Assembly (NCBI GenBank): GCA_005784505.1
Contig: VCAZ01000014.1
Coordinates: 2,934,741-2,998,740 of the forward strand
DNA length: 64,000 nt
Origin: Bagarius yarrelli
Taxonomy: Eukaryota > Chordata > Actinopteri > Siluriformes > Sisoridae
Reading direction: 5' to 3'
Part shown: positions 47,431 to 59,859 of the stretch, one piece after another
How the letters are laid out: the number at the start of each line of letters is the position of its first letter
Position numbering within the stretch: position 1 is the stretch's first letter
Notes under the pieces: model-generated
Database searches by the model: none
What the model saw: only the letters and a program-made list of their open reading frames with translations
Told to the model about the DNA's origin: nothing
Translations under genes and position numbers: made by a program

Positions 47431-49943
47431 AATAATATTTTAATTATATTAATTAACATTTGTTCTTCCTGTGGCCATTAGCAAATTTAAATGATGTAAC
47501 TTCCTGTTGAACATGTAAAATATTCACATTTTTTTTCAGCTAACATAAAAAATAGCGTTGTTTTTATATTAAAGTTAATATTGTTAATAAATGTATTTTT
47601 CATGATATAATTTAAAGGAGCTCGAACTAAACCCTTCTGTATTTTTTAATTTTACGTAATTGTTGTGAAGGATATGCATAATTAATAAATATAATACCAG
47701 CGCTACACAAATGGTGCCCTAATTGTATAATTAGCCAGAAGAGGACTGTGTAAGGAGTGAAAGCAGGCAGTATTCAGTCACTCAATCACTTGTTGTCAGA
47801 ATGAAATCAAACCTACTCAATCAGCAGTCGACCATATGTCTTTTCGAAGTCGGCCATCTGTCACTTTGTGAGAAGCCTCTCTTCCGTCCTGAATTTTAAC
47901 ACAATTTTACCGCCTTAATCTGCAACCGCCTGAGTTTTACAAGCAGCTAAACTGAGTTTATTGCTTCTTAAAACAGAAAGACGGCATCAACAAGTGCTTG
48001 CTCGCGAAAGTTGATCTACTTCGAGTGGAAATCTATCCAGCTTGCTTTAACTCGTACGTATGCGTTGACTCGTCTTTTACACCCCAGACTGTAGCGGTGG
48101 TCCACCTTTGACAGAATGCACACCATTGGGGTTTACAGTAATTCTTGTTTAATGCTACTTCTGACATGAGGCTTAATCCCAACAGTAGGCTCTTGCAAGC
48201 TGTAGCATGTCTCTGGCATTCGTCACTCCCTTTCCCTAAACTTTTTTTCCCCTTCAGTAAAAAAGCAGTCATTAATAGGACTCCCTTTCCTTTGCTGTGT
48301 ATTTATTTTTCTTGCATGGATGATTTTATTGCAATTAACCAGCCAGTAACTGAATGAATCAAGTTACATATTCGCCTAATATTTGAATACGTAGAGTTGA
48401 AATATTTCTTGCAGGCGGCAGGTTGTTGCAATCGTCTCTACCGTTACCAGCTGTATTATTCCTTAACCTAATGGAAATGTTTCAAAAAATGCCAATGGAT
48501 TCAATGTAGCTCCTCAGATTACTGGCCAGATTCAGTTCCGTCCTGCTGAGTAGGCATTGTGTTCAGCGCAAGCTCTTGAGTAAAGTGCTCTTTCTAAATG
48601 GCACCCCACGTAGCTGATTGGTCTCCCGCGGAAAGGTCACGACTATCATGGATCAGTTTAACACTTCAGAACTCTGGGCTGTACTAGCTCTTTGGCTTCG
48701 ATTTGATCTTTTACGTATACTCAAGGCAAATTCAGGAATATGGCGAACTGGCTTCGGTTATGATTTCGGCACCAGCTCTTCGTTTTTTTTGAGGCTCCTT
48801 GGTGGTCAGCCGCCTTTTTTTTTTTTTCTTCTAAGACTGAGACGAATTGTTGATTTCTATTTACTCTTTTTTTCTATTCTACACTGTGGCAACTTAATTC
48901 AATTTGTGTGCTGCTTTAAACAGTTGACAATGTTACAAAGTAGCTTTGCACACATCTAATATACAGACCTCTAACGAGCATGCCAGCGGCAATAAAGGCA
49001 AAAAAAAATCTCTGAAATAAAGAGGAAACACATTCTTTCCTGGGTGACATGGTGGACATTTAAGTAGACCAGAAAATAATAGCTTAAGGGTACGTCAGAA
49101 ACAGAATGGATGAAAATGGCTTTCATTTATTGGTTACTTGGCAGTTGAAGTAAATCATGGCTGAACCTTTCAGTCGTACCACACTGCTGGCAGCCATCCG
49201 GCACCCCTACAAAAGTGTTTTCTTTTAAGTATAATATTTTCAAGATTCAGTAGATACTTAAAAAAGGGAGTCAGGACTAGGAAAAGCATAGACCTAGCAA
49301 AACACTTCTTGACGGGAGGCGACATAGGGGAATAAAGCGGCTGAGTACAAGTTGTGACGTTTTGTAGGTGTAGATTTACAGTTCTTTTAAGTGCTTAGAC
49401 TTTGTTTGGAAGATCGCCAATAACTTAACTGGTCAGGCAGCCAAAGGAAAGTCTGTTTTGGAGTGTGTACAGAGGTGGATGTTGATGCATGCCTTTCCTT
49501 TTATCTTAAGGGACTTTAAACCAAGTCTGTCCATGCTTGACCAGGTGCATGGAAATTACTCAAGGTTTGGATTGTCTTAGGGTTATGCCTACAAAAACTT
49601 CTCTGCTTTTCTGGTATTTCTTTATTTACAGATTGTTCTACATTCATACAGATGGTCAGATGTCTGGATTGCTGGACAGACAAAAGCCTCATGTTCATCA
49701 CCATGTGAGCAAATCATGTAGCTTCTATGGTACTCGTTAGCAGGTTTACTGCCTTTGTTCGTTCGACTAAAGTGCTCTAACTAATCGACCTCGGTCAGGG
49801 TCATACTAGCTACGTTTTCAGAGAATATTTTTAAAATTTCCCCTAAGGAGTAAATATATCGTCTTACAACACAAACATAAAGGTAAGGAACTCGCAAGGA
49901 CTTGTAGTTTGAATGCTTAGCATCACTATTCTGCTATTTCCGG
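47431..49943. other. Intron 2, long repeat-poor stretch
   Basis: 2.5 kb almost free of SINEs. Several short open frames, none with family resemblance or paired splice sites. Could hold regulatory DNA. Confidence 0.4.
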
Positions 49944-50015
49944 GCCCCTGAGCAAAATCATTACTCCCCAGATAAAGGAAATGCCAGAAATGCCAAATGC
50001 CAGAAATTTAAATGT
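49944..50015 (+). mobile_element. SINE family A, degenerate fragment
   Basis: 'cgggcccctgagcaaaatca' followed by a duplicated 'gaaatgccagaaatgccaaa' tail. Confidence 0.55.
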
Positions 50016-50737
50016 AAGAGCAGCTCGAAAAGAGTTTAGGTTATATTTTGACGGATGCTGGGCAAACACTTTTAAATACAAAGAATAGAAGAATATAAAA
50101 ATTATGTAGATCTTTTTAAGAAAAAGTACAACTAATAACACCTGTAACATTCCAAGACGGAAAATTGCTGACTTTCTGCCTTTCCTCATGTTCCACACCA
50201 CCGACTTTTACTACTTGGGCGTATAGTGAGTTCATTGGACTGTGTGGGAGTGTCCTTTTTTCATTAACTATTCCTCAACCCTGTGTCCTGCTGCCATGTC
50301 AGGCATTCCCCAGTGCTGGACTGACAAAAACGCTCTGATTGTAAAACATTCATTCGGTGGTTGTAATTAAAGTTGATGCGGAAATAAGACGGAAGTGGTA
50401 GGTAGATGTCACTGGCTTTAGTAAATTTAGATCTGATGATCTTGAGACAACGTGCTGTCAACTGCAAGTTCTACAATAGAAAAGTGTTCGGGTTTAAGAT
50501 GTTAATTGTGTCGCTCACTATTGTTTGCAAATATAATAGTTCTTAGCTTCTTAGATAAACAAAGAATGCCTAAGGGGCCGTTTACATGTTGCACAAATAA
50601 GGGTAGACGCGCCGCTTTCTCCTTCTTTTCAAAGTTGTTTACGCTCCGGCGGCATCTGTCCTGGCTGAGCATCCGTCAGCTGCACTTCAGGAAATTTCAG
50701 CAATGGATTTCCATCACTGAAAAACCCTTGCTGTAAC

Positions 50738-50920
50738 ATTTACATTACATTTTCATTTATGCCATTTGGCAGACGCCCTAATCCAGAGTGACTTACATTT
50801 ATCTCTTTTAGCAATTGGGGGTTAAGGGCTTTGCTCAGGGGCCCAGCAGTGGCATATTAGCGGTGCTGGGAATTCCAATTAGCAGTCCAACACCTTAACC
50901 AATGTGCTAGCACCTCCCAT
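50738..50920 (-). mobile_element. SINE family A, minus strand
   Basis: Nearly full length, from 'catttggcagacgccctaat' to 'accaatgtgctagcacct'. Confidence 0.9.
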
Positions 50921-52459
50921 TGCTAGAAGCACAGCAAATATTGCTACAACATTTAATTAAGAGGAAAAGAAAGAAATGCAACCATGAGCTTGTCCATTTT
51001 TGTGCTGAGGTTTTGAATTTAAGGAAAAGACCAAAAAAGCTGTCTTTGTGCATGCTGTAGGCGCGACTACTTAAAATAAGAATGTAAACACGAAAAAGAC
51101 GTGGTATGTGTTTCACACGCACATTTAACAAATAACCTCTAATAATACATTTGTCTTGCCAGTCTTTTCGCTTGCATTCTGCAGGAATACCGGAGCTCCG
51201 CGAACAGCTCTGTCTCTAGTAGCACGGGGGCCTGTGGCTCAGTGAGGCCCCGGCATTTTCACTCCTCACAGTGCCGGCATTCAGCAGCCAGTCTGCCATT
51301 CTTCTGCCTTACAATTCAGCAAATAGACATTCCTAGTCAATCAAAAGCACAGCCTATTACTTTTTGTTCCTTTTTTGTTACACACTGGATCATTTTTGTA
51401 TTACTGTGTAATTTTTCTTATCCTTGTTCCTATTTTTTATACTCCTGCTTCAGCCAACCAGCGCTGTTTATTTATTTCTTTAGAGACACTTTAACATCAA
51501 ATGGCATGCCATCTTTTTTAAACCCCTCCATGTAAAATCTATCTTTCGGAGTGTAACACACGGCTGGACATGGTCTCGGGGGTTTGTGTTTGTTTGGTTA
51601 TATAGTCCTTCACGTCGCCCGGGTCAGCCTCCCGAAGTACACAAGAAAAGTGATCTTGACAAATCTGTGCGACTTGCAGATCGGTGAATGCGCCCAAGAA
51701 AACCCCTTAAGCGTTTTTCCCTAATCGAAAGGCTCTCTTGTGTTGCACAGAAGTGGAACAGTTTTATACAGAAGTGTTTGTGGTCTGCTGCAAAGGGCAG
51801 AAAGCTTTAGTGAAGTATTTATTTAACGTTACCATTACTGAGCGTGTCCTTGTGGGAGTCTCGGTGGTCATGCATAATTGACTGGTAATGAGCTCAGGAC
51901 TTTTAGTGTTTAATATAGTCTCTGCATGAGTACCAGTAGAGACTGCCAAATTGTGATTCACTGTTAGCAAGACGAGAAACTCTCAAATGGTGTAGAGAAC
52001 AACAAGAAGCTCCTGACTGATGGTAATTGAGGGGCTTTTTGCAAGGACTACTAGACAGGGAAACAGTTCAGTGAAGAGTTTTTAATGGGACCTTCGTTTC
52101 GGTGCCCTCCAGACTGCAATGTACATTTGAACGCTTCACATTCACTTAAAAGCTTGTTTGAACGTTTTTTTTAACATTTCATGCATTTTAAAAGAACATT
52201 AAAGCACCAAAGGCCATGAGGTTAGAGAGAAAAATATTTTGTACAATTATTTCAAATTCATTATTTATATAATCATCTTTTGTATATAATTATAAATGTA
52301 ATTAAGTCAGTTGTGTTGCATTGCAATAAGGTTAATCACTCTCTTCAGGTAGATTTAGCTTCGTTTATGGGTCAAGTGGTCATGAACTACCTTGTTTTTT
52401 TTTTGTTCATTTTGTTCTGTTCTTTGAGATCCACTTATGTTACCAAAATTTTTTACATA
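50921..52459. other. Intron 2, repeat-poor stretch
   Basis: Non-repetitive, with a GC-rich patch at 51170-51300. No coding call. Confidence 0.45.
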
Positions 52460-52809
52460 AAAACCCCCAATTGCTCAGTTGTATTATAAATGTCTATAAA
52501 TATAAATGTCTTTATTTGTCACTTATACTTCACAGCACAGTGAAATTTTTTTTTTGCATATCCCACCTTAGTAAGTTGGGGGTCAGGGCGCAGGATCAGC
52601 TATGATGCAACGCCCTTGGAGCAGGAAGGGTTATGGGTCTTACTCAAGTGGTTGGCTTGCCAGTGGTGGGGCTTGAACCCAGGTCTTCAGATCAACACAT
52701 CAGCAGCTTAACCATTGAGCCACCACTGCCCCTCAAATTATTAAATTATTAAAGAGGTAAATGTAAGTCACTCTGAATAAGGGCGTCTAAAAATACTGTA
52801 AATGTAAAA
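52460..52809 (+). mobile_element. SINE family A split by a family C insertion
   Basis: 'cccccaattgctcagttgta' (52464-52483) and 'gtaaatgtaagtcactctga' (about 52757) are adjacent in an intact family A. Family C (52505-52733) lies between. Confidence 0.75.
52505..52733 (-). mobile_element. Family C dispersed element, most complete copy
   Basis: From 'tctttatttgtcacttatac' to 'accattgagccaccactgcc'. It is inserted in a family A SINE. Confidence 0.85.
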
Positions 52810-53399
52810 TCGCCAGATTCTGCATAGCGTTCCTTCTTTAATTTCAGTTCTAGCATCAATTTTTTTTTAAACGAATCAGCTGTAAAATGCAGCGGGTAAA
52901 ATGACCAAGCGTTTAATGACGCGGTCTGGAACATCCTTAAAAATAAGCTAATCTATTGTTTTCTTACTGTTGGGATTCGACAAAAGGTTAGGATTGTGTT
53001 TGTTCACAATTTGGAACTAATTGCTGCATCATGTCTTCGATGCCATTTCTGCAATGGTGGGTGGGGCTAAACACACGCAGTGACATCGATGCAGGCATCA
53101 AGCTTCATCTTCGAAGGCCTCTATTATATCATTATGTCAAACATTTCAAATTTTTTGACTGCCTTTAATAAAATCTCTTATCTTAAAATGTTTTGACCTT
53201 TGATTTCTCAGCTCATGACCTCTCTAAAACGGGTCTAAAACATAAGCTTCTATGCTTTTGTTGTGTGACAGTATAAGCCAAATATAAGAAGATATATAAG
53301 ATATATATATAAGAACAAATATGAGAACTTTACAAAGCATCTTAAACTAGTTATTTAGTTAACTAGTACTACAACCCTGTTTTCAAGAAGGTGTAAAGC

Positions 53400-53449
53400 A
53401 AAGGGCACTTTGTGCTAATCTAAACGAAGGGTACTTTGTGCTAACCTTC
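53400..53449. repeat. Short direct duplication 'actttgtgctaa'
   Basis: Two ~24-bp copies of aagggcactttgtgctaatc side by side. Confidence 0.8.
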
Positions 53450-54170
53450 TAATTATTACAAATTATAATTTTGGCACCCTTTTCTTTTTATTTCCAGTGT
53501 TTCAGCAACATTTCCGGAATAACTTAACCAGACCTCGCACGTTCTTCCTCCTTTCTAATGTTTAATGCCTAATAATGAAGTTCATATTTACAGTAGCTTA
53601 TGCTTTCCACTGCTGCCACATACATGGTTTATTGGGTAATTACACATTTATACAGGTATTCCTCATAAGTGGTTGGTGTGTGCAAATAACATTCAAAGAA
53701 TATGTCCTACAAACCATAGATTTCTGAGCCTAAAAGGACATCCAAATACAAAAAAATACTTCACAGAATAGTTTGTGCCCATTCAAGTCTGACCTCTCAA
53801 CATCATCCTTTAATGAACAGCTGTCAGAAATAAGGGCCGGCCTTGAGCTTTGGAAGGGCACACTGTGTGTCTGTGTGTGTGTGTGTGTCTCGGTTTTTGA
53901 GGACAAACTGCTGGTACTGCTGGTTTTTGTTCTTGCTTTGTGTTAGTGATGAATTAGTTTTGGGTCTCGAGGATGGAATGCATACAGAAGATGAAGTGTT
54001 TCTCAACAGTTATAATAGGAAGCCTGTAAGATCGTAAAGCAAAGATCAATTAAATTAGTTCGATTCCTCGCTGCCTGTCTGCCTTTGGGACTCTAGAATT
54101 TTTAAATTCCTAAGAAAAAAATATTCCAGCTAGAGGCTGCGAGAGAAAGTGTGTCTAATAGAGAAAACTG

Positions 54171-54242
54171 TGAGTGGGCGGACGAAGGGCCGTGAGTAGG
54201 CGGACGAAGGGCCGTAAGTAGGCGGGGCGAGGGGCCGAGAGT
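54171..54242. repeat. GC-rich 22-bp minisatellite
   Basis: Three copies of gtgggcggacgaagggccgt plus two bases, CpG-rich in AT-rich surroundings. Confidence 0.8.
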
Positions 54243-54509
54243 GCGCGATCGAGACCAAGAGCATGTGCACAAGAGGCTGAAAGTGAGTGTGTGCATAAAA
54301 AAAAAAAAAGTTACTCTATAAATCAAATCAAATATAATTAATTAAATATAATTATAAAAGCTGTGGGGTTTGTGTGCTTATACACTTTTGGTCCTTTCGT
54401 GCCAGTGATCTGCAGGTATATAGAGTGTTCTGACCTTAAATCTTCTTCTGTCCTGGGCAAGTTTTAAAGAAAGAAGCACAATCTGCACTAATACTAGCCT
54501 TTGTACATG

Positions 54510-54514
<5 letters not shown>

Positions 54515-54553
<39 letters not shown>
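54515..54553. repeat. Poly(A) run of 39
   Basis: Uninterrupted A39. No recognisable retroelement or spliced gene copy precedes it. Confidence 0.95.
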
Positions 54554-54556
<3 letters not shown>

Positions 54557-55659
54557 CCCTGAGGAGATGTCACCACTTCACTTTTTTTCTGCACTGAGGG
54601 GTGATTTATAGGTCTTTTGAATCACTAAAAGTGTCCAGACAAGCCTCGAGCACCTCAGAGAGCCGAATAGATCTTTATATAAGAACCAACTTTCGGATTG
54701 AGAATTAAGGAGTTCTGTAATGTGCAGAGGTAGGCGATTTCACAGGAGGCAGTGACGGAGAAAGATGTAGTCTCTCATCCCTGTGATTGAGGTCACTTGA
54801 AATCATTGCAGAATTCATTATTCATCTTTTAAGATTTACTGAGATGTACAAATAACGCTTTGCTTTTTCTTTCTTCTCATTAAAAGTGCACAGATAAAAT
54901 CACAGTACTTTTAATAATAAACATGCTGAATATTAAGACTTCACACCAGCAGAATAGTCATTTATTTTCCACAAGATAATTGCTCTCCCTATGGATCCCC
55001 AATCTGAGCGATTGGAGTCAAGCCAGAGCCTGAGTTGAGGTATGAAGTCATCATGTGACGATGGAAGTGCAGGCAATGAAGCATGGTGCAAACACCTACA
55101 ACCTTTAGCCACATCCACCATGCTCTTCTCCCGTCCGTGTTTCCTCAGCCGGTCATGTGGAAATGTGCAGTACTGAAACAGGAGCTTGGTAAATTCCACA
55201 CTGGGGGCCCTTTTTTTGTTTTACGAAACACAAGCTGGATTCTTAGAATGTTTACACACCTGGGATTAAAAAAGGAATGGGATTAAACAAGCCAAACAGG
55301 TTTAAAATCTTTACAAGTCTGCACCTATTAATACTAATTTTCTTTACTAAGTGACAGTTAATACCAGACTCTAGGAAATGTCCAGAGATGGGGTCGCTAA
55401 AATGGCTGTTTTGGAAAAAAGACCGAAGAGTGTAGAACCAATGCTGAAGACGAAACCCAAGAAACCCTTAGCATTTTCTAAAACCACTAAAGGGCACTAA
55501 AATGTATCGAACGGATGATCAGATTAACCAGTTCTGTCTTTTGTCTCAGGATATGTTTGTTTTTTGGCTCAGTTGCCAGCCATTTTGGAGTTCTTAATGT
55601 TTTAAAGGGTAGGAAAGATAGCAGAGATCGGAACTTGGAAACAAACAGGTTGGTCAAAC

Positions 55660-55795
55660 AGGGCTGGAGACTTGGGCGAGCGGGGAAGACTGGAGACTCG
55701 GGAAAGCGGGGGAGGCTGGAGACTCGGGCGAGGCTAGAGACTCGGGTGAGCGGGGGGTAGGCTGGAGACCCGGGTGAGCAAGTCTCCAGCTAGAG
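55660..55795. repeat. GC-rich minisatellite 'ctggagactcgggcgagcgg'
   Basis: About five imperfect 24-28-bp copies, CpG-rich. The last turns into ggagac...gtctcc, a small palindrome. Confidence 0.8.
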
Positions 55796-56238
55796 ACTAT
55801 TCTTGGTACTGGGACTACTAACATCACATCACCACTGACTTTAGTAGAAAAACTGATCGTAAAAACAGCTTTAAATACTAATATAATAAGACCTATAAAA
55901 CATGTGCTTGGACTGAGGGCTTATTTTTCTGCAAAGCTTATTTTTCAACAGAACAGTAAACCTTTCAAGTAGAACAAATAAGAGTTTGTGGTGGAAAATC
56001 TATGGAGAAAAGACATGTAATGTCTGTTATAAGACTGTAAAGAACAGAACGGAGAAGAAGAATTTCTTGAGGATTTCATTAAAGGGGTTAACAGAAAGCA
56101 TTAATGGAAGTTAAGTTGACAGACACCATGAGAAAGCATCCGACTTTTTTTTTTTTTTTTTTAGACATTTCATATAATATGGAGTTAATGAACAGATCTC
56201 CATTTAATCATTTTTTTTTACTGCGTAATCATGAACAA

Positions 56239-56256
56239 CCCCCCCCCCCCCCCCCC
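56239..56256. repeat. Poly(C) run of 18
   Basis: Uninterrupted C18 (G18 on the minus strand). Confidence 0.95.
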
Positions 56257-57363
56257 ACTGCAATTTATTATTTTCCTCCTCCAGCAGGACTGAAACGTGG
56301 TTATGGGTTTGACAGATATGATAGAGATTACAATGAGAAATATTAAATACACACCGTGTTACTCAGTTTTAGCCTACCAAATACCAGCTTAATGTTTCAA
56401 CCTGCAGCCGCGCAGTAACAGCTCGCCCCCTGACGCCACTTTAAATTTAATCTCTGTGAAAGTTCTAACTGTGACTCGAACCAGATTAATAAACCTCACG
56501 AGTGTGAATGTGCATTTCAGCCTCAATTATAATCTGTCACGACAAATATTTGCACGTTATATTTTCACACCAGCGAATAAAAATAGAAAAAATGCTTCAT
56601 GGGAGAGAGTCACTGCAGTCGTACACGATTTCTCTACGATGCCATTTAAGATTCGTTCCTTTTTGGAATTAAGACATTTTGCCAGACGCCGTAAATGTTT
56701 AACACTGATTTGATGTATTTATTTATTTATTTTCCTCATCTCATGAGGTGTTAAACAGTTGAATTTTGAGCTCTTTTAAATGTACACTTTATTTTATTTA
56801 ACATTACCAATAATTCTGTGAAAATTAAAAAAGTCAGCACCAACAATCATACGTTAGATATTAAATCGAATCCTTTTTGACTAGACTGAATTCCTTTACA
56901 TTACAAAGAGTTTACACTTCTCTATGTCTCTACTGGCACCAATGATACCCTATCTGTCTGGATACCCCATCTGTCTAAAAAACCAAGACCAGGTGATGCT
57001 GTATGTCCAGAATTATTCGCAATCCACGAACTACTAACATAACCTAACATCCTTTACTTAGAAATCAGTTTTTAAAAAAAAGAATAATTGTTTGTCCAGT
57101 GTTTAGACGCAACATGTATTCTTTAGATTTTTACGCCTTAGGGGAATATTATCCAACCACGCACATAAGTGCAGAATGTATAAACGAGGTCAAGTTCTTG
57201 TACATTGCTTCCCCCATTATTCTATTTTGGTACCGCTTGAAATAAGTGTTGATTCACTGGAGCTGTGAAGTTATGCAGTGACTGTAAATGGTGACAGGTT
57301 TTAAAGGAAAGGAACCGTGACTGTTGACTGCTAGGCTTGTTACTGAATTGAAGGAAATTCAGT

Positions 57364-57515
57364 AGTGGTAGCACAGTGATTTAAGGTGTTGGACCGCTAA
57401 TTGGAAGATCGGGGTTTGATTTCCAGCGCATAACCCCCAATTGCTCAGTTGTATGAAAGAGATCAATGTAAGTGGCTCTGGATAAAGGCATCCGCCGATT
57501 GCTGTAAATGTAAAA
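57364..57515 (+). mobile_element. SINE family A, internally deleted
   Basis: The 'accactgttgggcccctgag' middle is missing between B box and 'cataacccccaattgctc'. Confidence 0.88.
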
Positions 57516-58034
57516 AAAAAGACATTAATAGCTGCTAATTGGAAAATTTAATTAAAGTTCTATGTACAATTGGGATATTTAGGGGAAAATGGTAGGTTAG
57601 GTTGATATTATCATAAACCAAAAATTAAGTCTGAATTATATATTAACACAGACGCTCATTATTTTTCCTAATGATTGTTCAAGCATGTCTGAGATTCATG
57701 CACCTTCTATAGCAATAAGGATCTGCAGGAGTGACCTGGGAACCTGAGAACTAAATGCCGGAAGCGTTTATGAGGAGTTTCTCGAAGGAGTTAGTCTATT
57801 ACACCTGGGATCGAGCTACTTTGCGCCGCAGTTAGCTAATTACTATTTCCCTTTAGTAATTCCCACACAGGTGAAAATAGTAAATAGTAAAACACGCAGG
57901 TTGTGCTATTTTGCGGGAATGATTAGAAGCGCGACGCAATTTGTTTTGATGCACATTAGCTTTAATAAATTTTCTTACTTGCAATTGTCATTTGCTTATG
58001 TTAAAATAAAGTAATCACACTTTTTTTTTAAGGA

Positions 58035-58145
58035 TTTTTAATTTTACAGATGTCCAGAGATCCAGAGCGACTCTTTTATACAACTGGACAATTAGTAGTT
58101 GAGGGCCTTTCTCAGGGGCCCAACAGTGCATAAATCAAACCCCAA
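58035..58145 (-). mobile_element. SINE family A, minus-strand fragment
   Basis: Tail and middle only. It faces the plus copy at 58209. Confidence 0.75.
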
Positions 58146-58208
58146 GTTATCGCTTAACATATTACGTTTTTATATAAATGTATAATAAACAGCCAAAAAC
58201 AGTTTACA

Positions 58209-58394
58209 AATGGTGGTGCAGTGGACAAGGTGTTGGACTGCTAATTGGGAGTTCGGGGTTCGATTCGTGCACCAAGTTACCATTGTTGGGCCCCTGTTAA
58301 AGGCCCTTAACTCCTTATTGCTCAGTTTTATAAAAGAGATAAATGTAAGTCGCTCTGGATAAAAGCATCAGCCAAATGCAATAAATGCAAATGT
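58209..58394 (+). mobile_element. SINE family A, plus strand
   Basis: Full length, with a small deletion at the B box. Confidence 0.9.
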
Positions 58395-58398
58395 TTTT

Positions 58399-58531
58399 AT
58401 TCCCAGCACCACCAAGTTACCACTGTTGGGCCCCTGAGCGTGGCCCTTAACCCCCAATTGCTTAGTTGTATAAAAGAGATACATGTAAGTCGGTCTGGAT
58501 AAGGTTGTTTTCCAAATTCCGTAAATGTAAG
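58399..58531 (+). mobile_element. SINE family A, 5'-truncated, in tandem with the previous copy
   Basis: It begins at 'ttattcccagcaccaccaag', directly after the tail of 58209-58394. Confidence 0.88.
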
Positions 58532-58851
58532 AAAGAGAAAAAGAAAAGAAAGGAAAAGAATAAAAGCTACATATGGTGGTTATTTAATGCCTCATTTAAG
58601 ATTAACAAATCATAAAATATAAATATTTTAAAATTAAAACCACATACTACCGAAATTAAAATAATCATTCGGTTTGAATAAAAGACAAATACTTGAGTTA
58701 AAATAGCCACTAATTCCAGAGCTGTTTTCGGTAGTATGTAGTTTTTAATTTTAAAATATTCGTTATTTGTTAACCCTTAAATGAGACATCAGATAACCAC
58801 CATATGTAGCTTTTATACTCGTTTTATCCTTTTTCTCTTTTTCTTCCTTTA
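58531..58851. repeat. Long inverted (foldback) repeat
   Basis: The left arm at 58531-58656 and right arm at 58725-58851 are near-complementary, for example agctacatatggtggttat against ataaccaccatatgtagct, and ccacatactaccgaaa against tttcggtagtatgtag. The loop is about 68 bp. The purine-rich outer left end (gaaagagaaaaagaaaag) pairs with the pyrimidine-rich outer right end. The left arm abuts the end of a SINE. Confidence 0.85.
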
Positions 58852-59421
58852 GTCATCTATAGTTACAGAGAATAATGAGAAATTGAACCTGTTCTTGGGG
58901 ATGCAGATGTCTAGACCATTGCATGTAAACTAAGCAAGAAACCCATGCCGTTAAAGCTTGTGTATACATTTCCAAGCAGTGTTTAGATCATGCAAGCTGG
59001 TCCTACCTATAAATGGTCTTTAAGAGACGGTATGTGCTTCAAGGTGAGCTTTCTTTCACTCTTTCCTCTAGCCGAAGCCTGTCAAAGATACCCAGGTGGA
59101 AGGAGTTTATCCAGAGCAATAGATGGCACAGCCAAAGCTCAAAAGTTGCCTGTATAAGGAGAACAAACTTGTTCTTCCCACTCTAGTCATCGACTTAATA
59201 CTCTATCGTTCTGCTTCAGCCGAGCTTCACTGAACTCTGACACGAACCATAAAATGATCAGTCCATGAGGAAATACGTCTTCATGCAATGTTAGTAGTTA
59301 ATCTTTGAGTGTTTAACGTCCCCAGCACTCGTCCAGTTGCTCAGTCGGACAGTTTCCAAGTCTTGTACATTTATTAATAGTCTGTCCCAGCAGGCTTGAT
59401 GTGTTAAAGGAGTGTGATTAA

Positions 59422-59859
59422 CAGGGCCGGCTCTAGGCATGGGCAGAGCCCACCCAAACGTCTGTCTTTCCCACCCGACCTAATTTCAGTAAAAACAGTG
59501 GTATACAAATAAGTTTTTATTTTCTTTTGTACAATTGGTGATTTGATAAAAGCGGCTTGGGGTTGGCTCTGCATTGAGAAGTTTAAAGCCCCGACCAATC
59601 ACAACGATTATAATATCGTCTGAATTTGTGATTATCAGTCCAGTCATTAGCTATTCTAAATACTTTTCGTTAAAAAATTAAGAACATTTGTTTTTATATT
59701 GTCTTCATAACCAAGCAAATGCAAGAACATTAGTACAATATTTTTGCTATTCCATCATTTGATTAGTTGAATTTTACAAAGTATCTTATCATCTTCCCCA
59801 AATTTGCCCACCTGGGATATCTGTCTGCCCACCGTCCTATTGTTAAGAACCGGGGCTGG
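59422..59859. mobile_element. Possible hAT-like non-autonomous element
   Basis: It starts CAGGGCCGGCTCT and ends AGAACCGGGGCTG, an imperfect inverted pair of the hAT type. 'cccaccc' and 'gcccacc' blocks lie just inside each end. No clean 8-bp target duplication is visible. Confidence 0.45.

Larger units (their letters stand above)
52810..57363. other. Intron 2, SINE-poor stretch with minisatellites
   Basis: 4.5 kb without a recognised SINE. Contains the two GC-rich minisatellites, poly-A39, poly-C18 and otherwise unique DNA (for example 54720-55260). Confidence 0.5.

Noticed and set aside
54515..54553. Processed pseudogene marked by poly-A39
   Set aside because: No coding remnant or target duplication is visible in front of the run.
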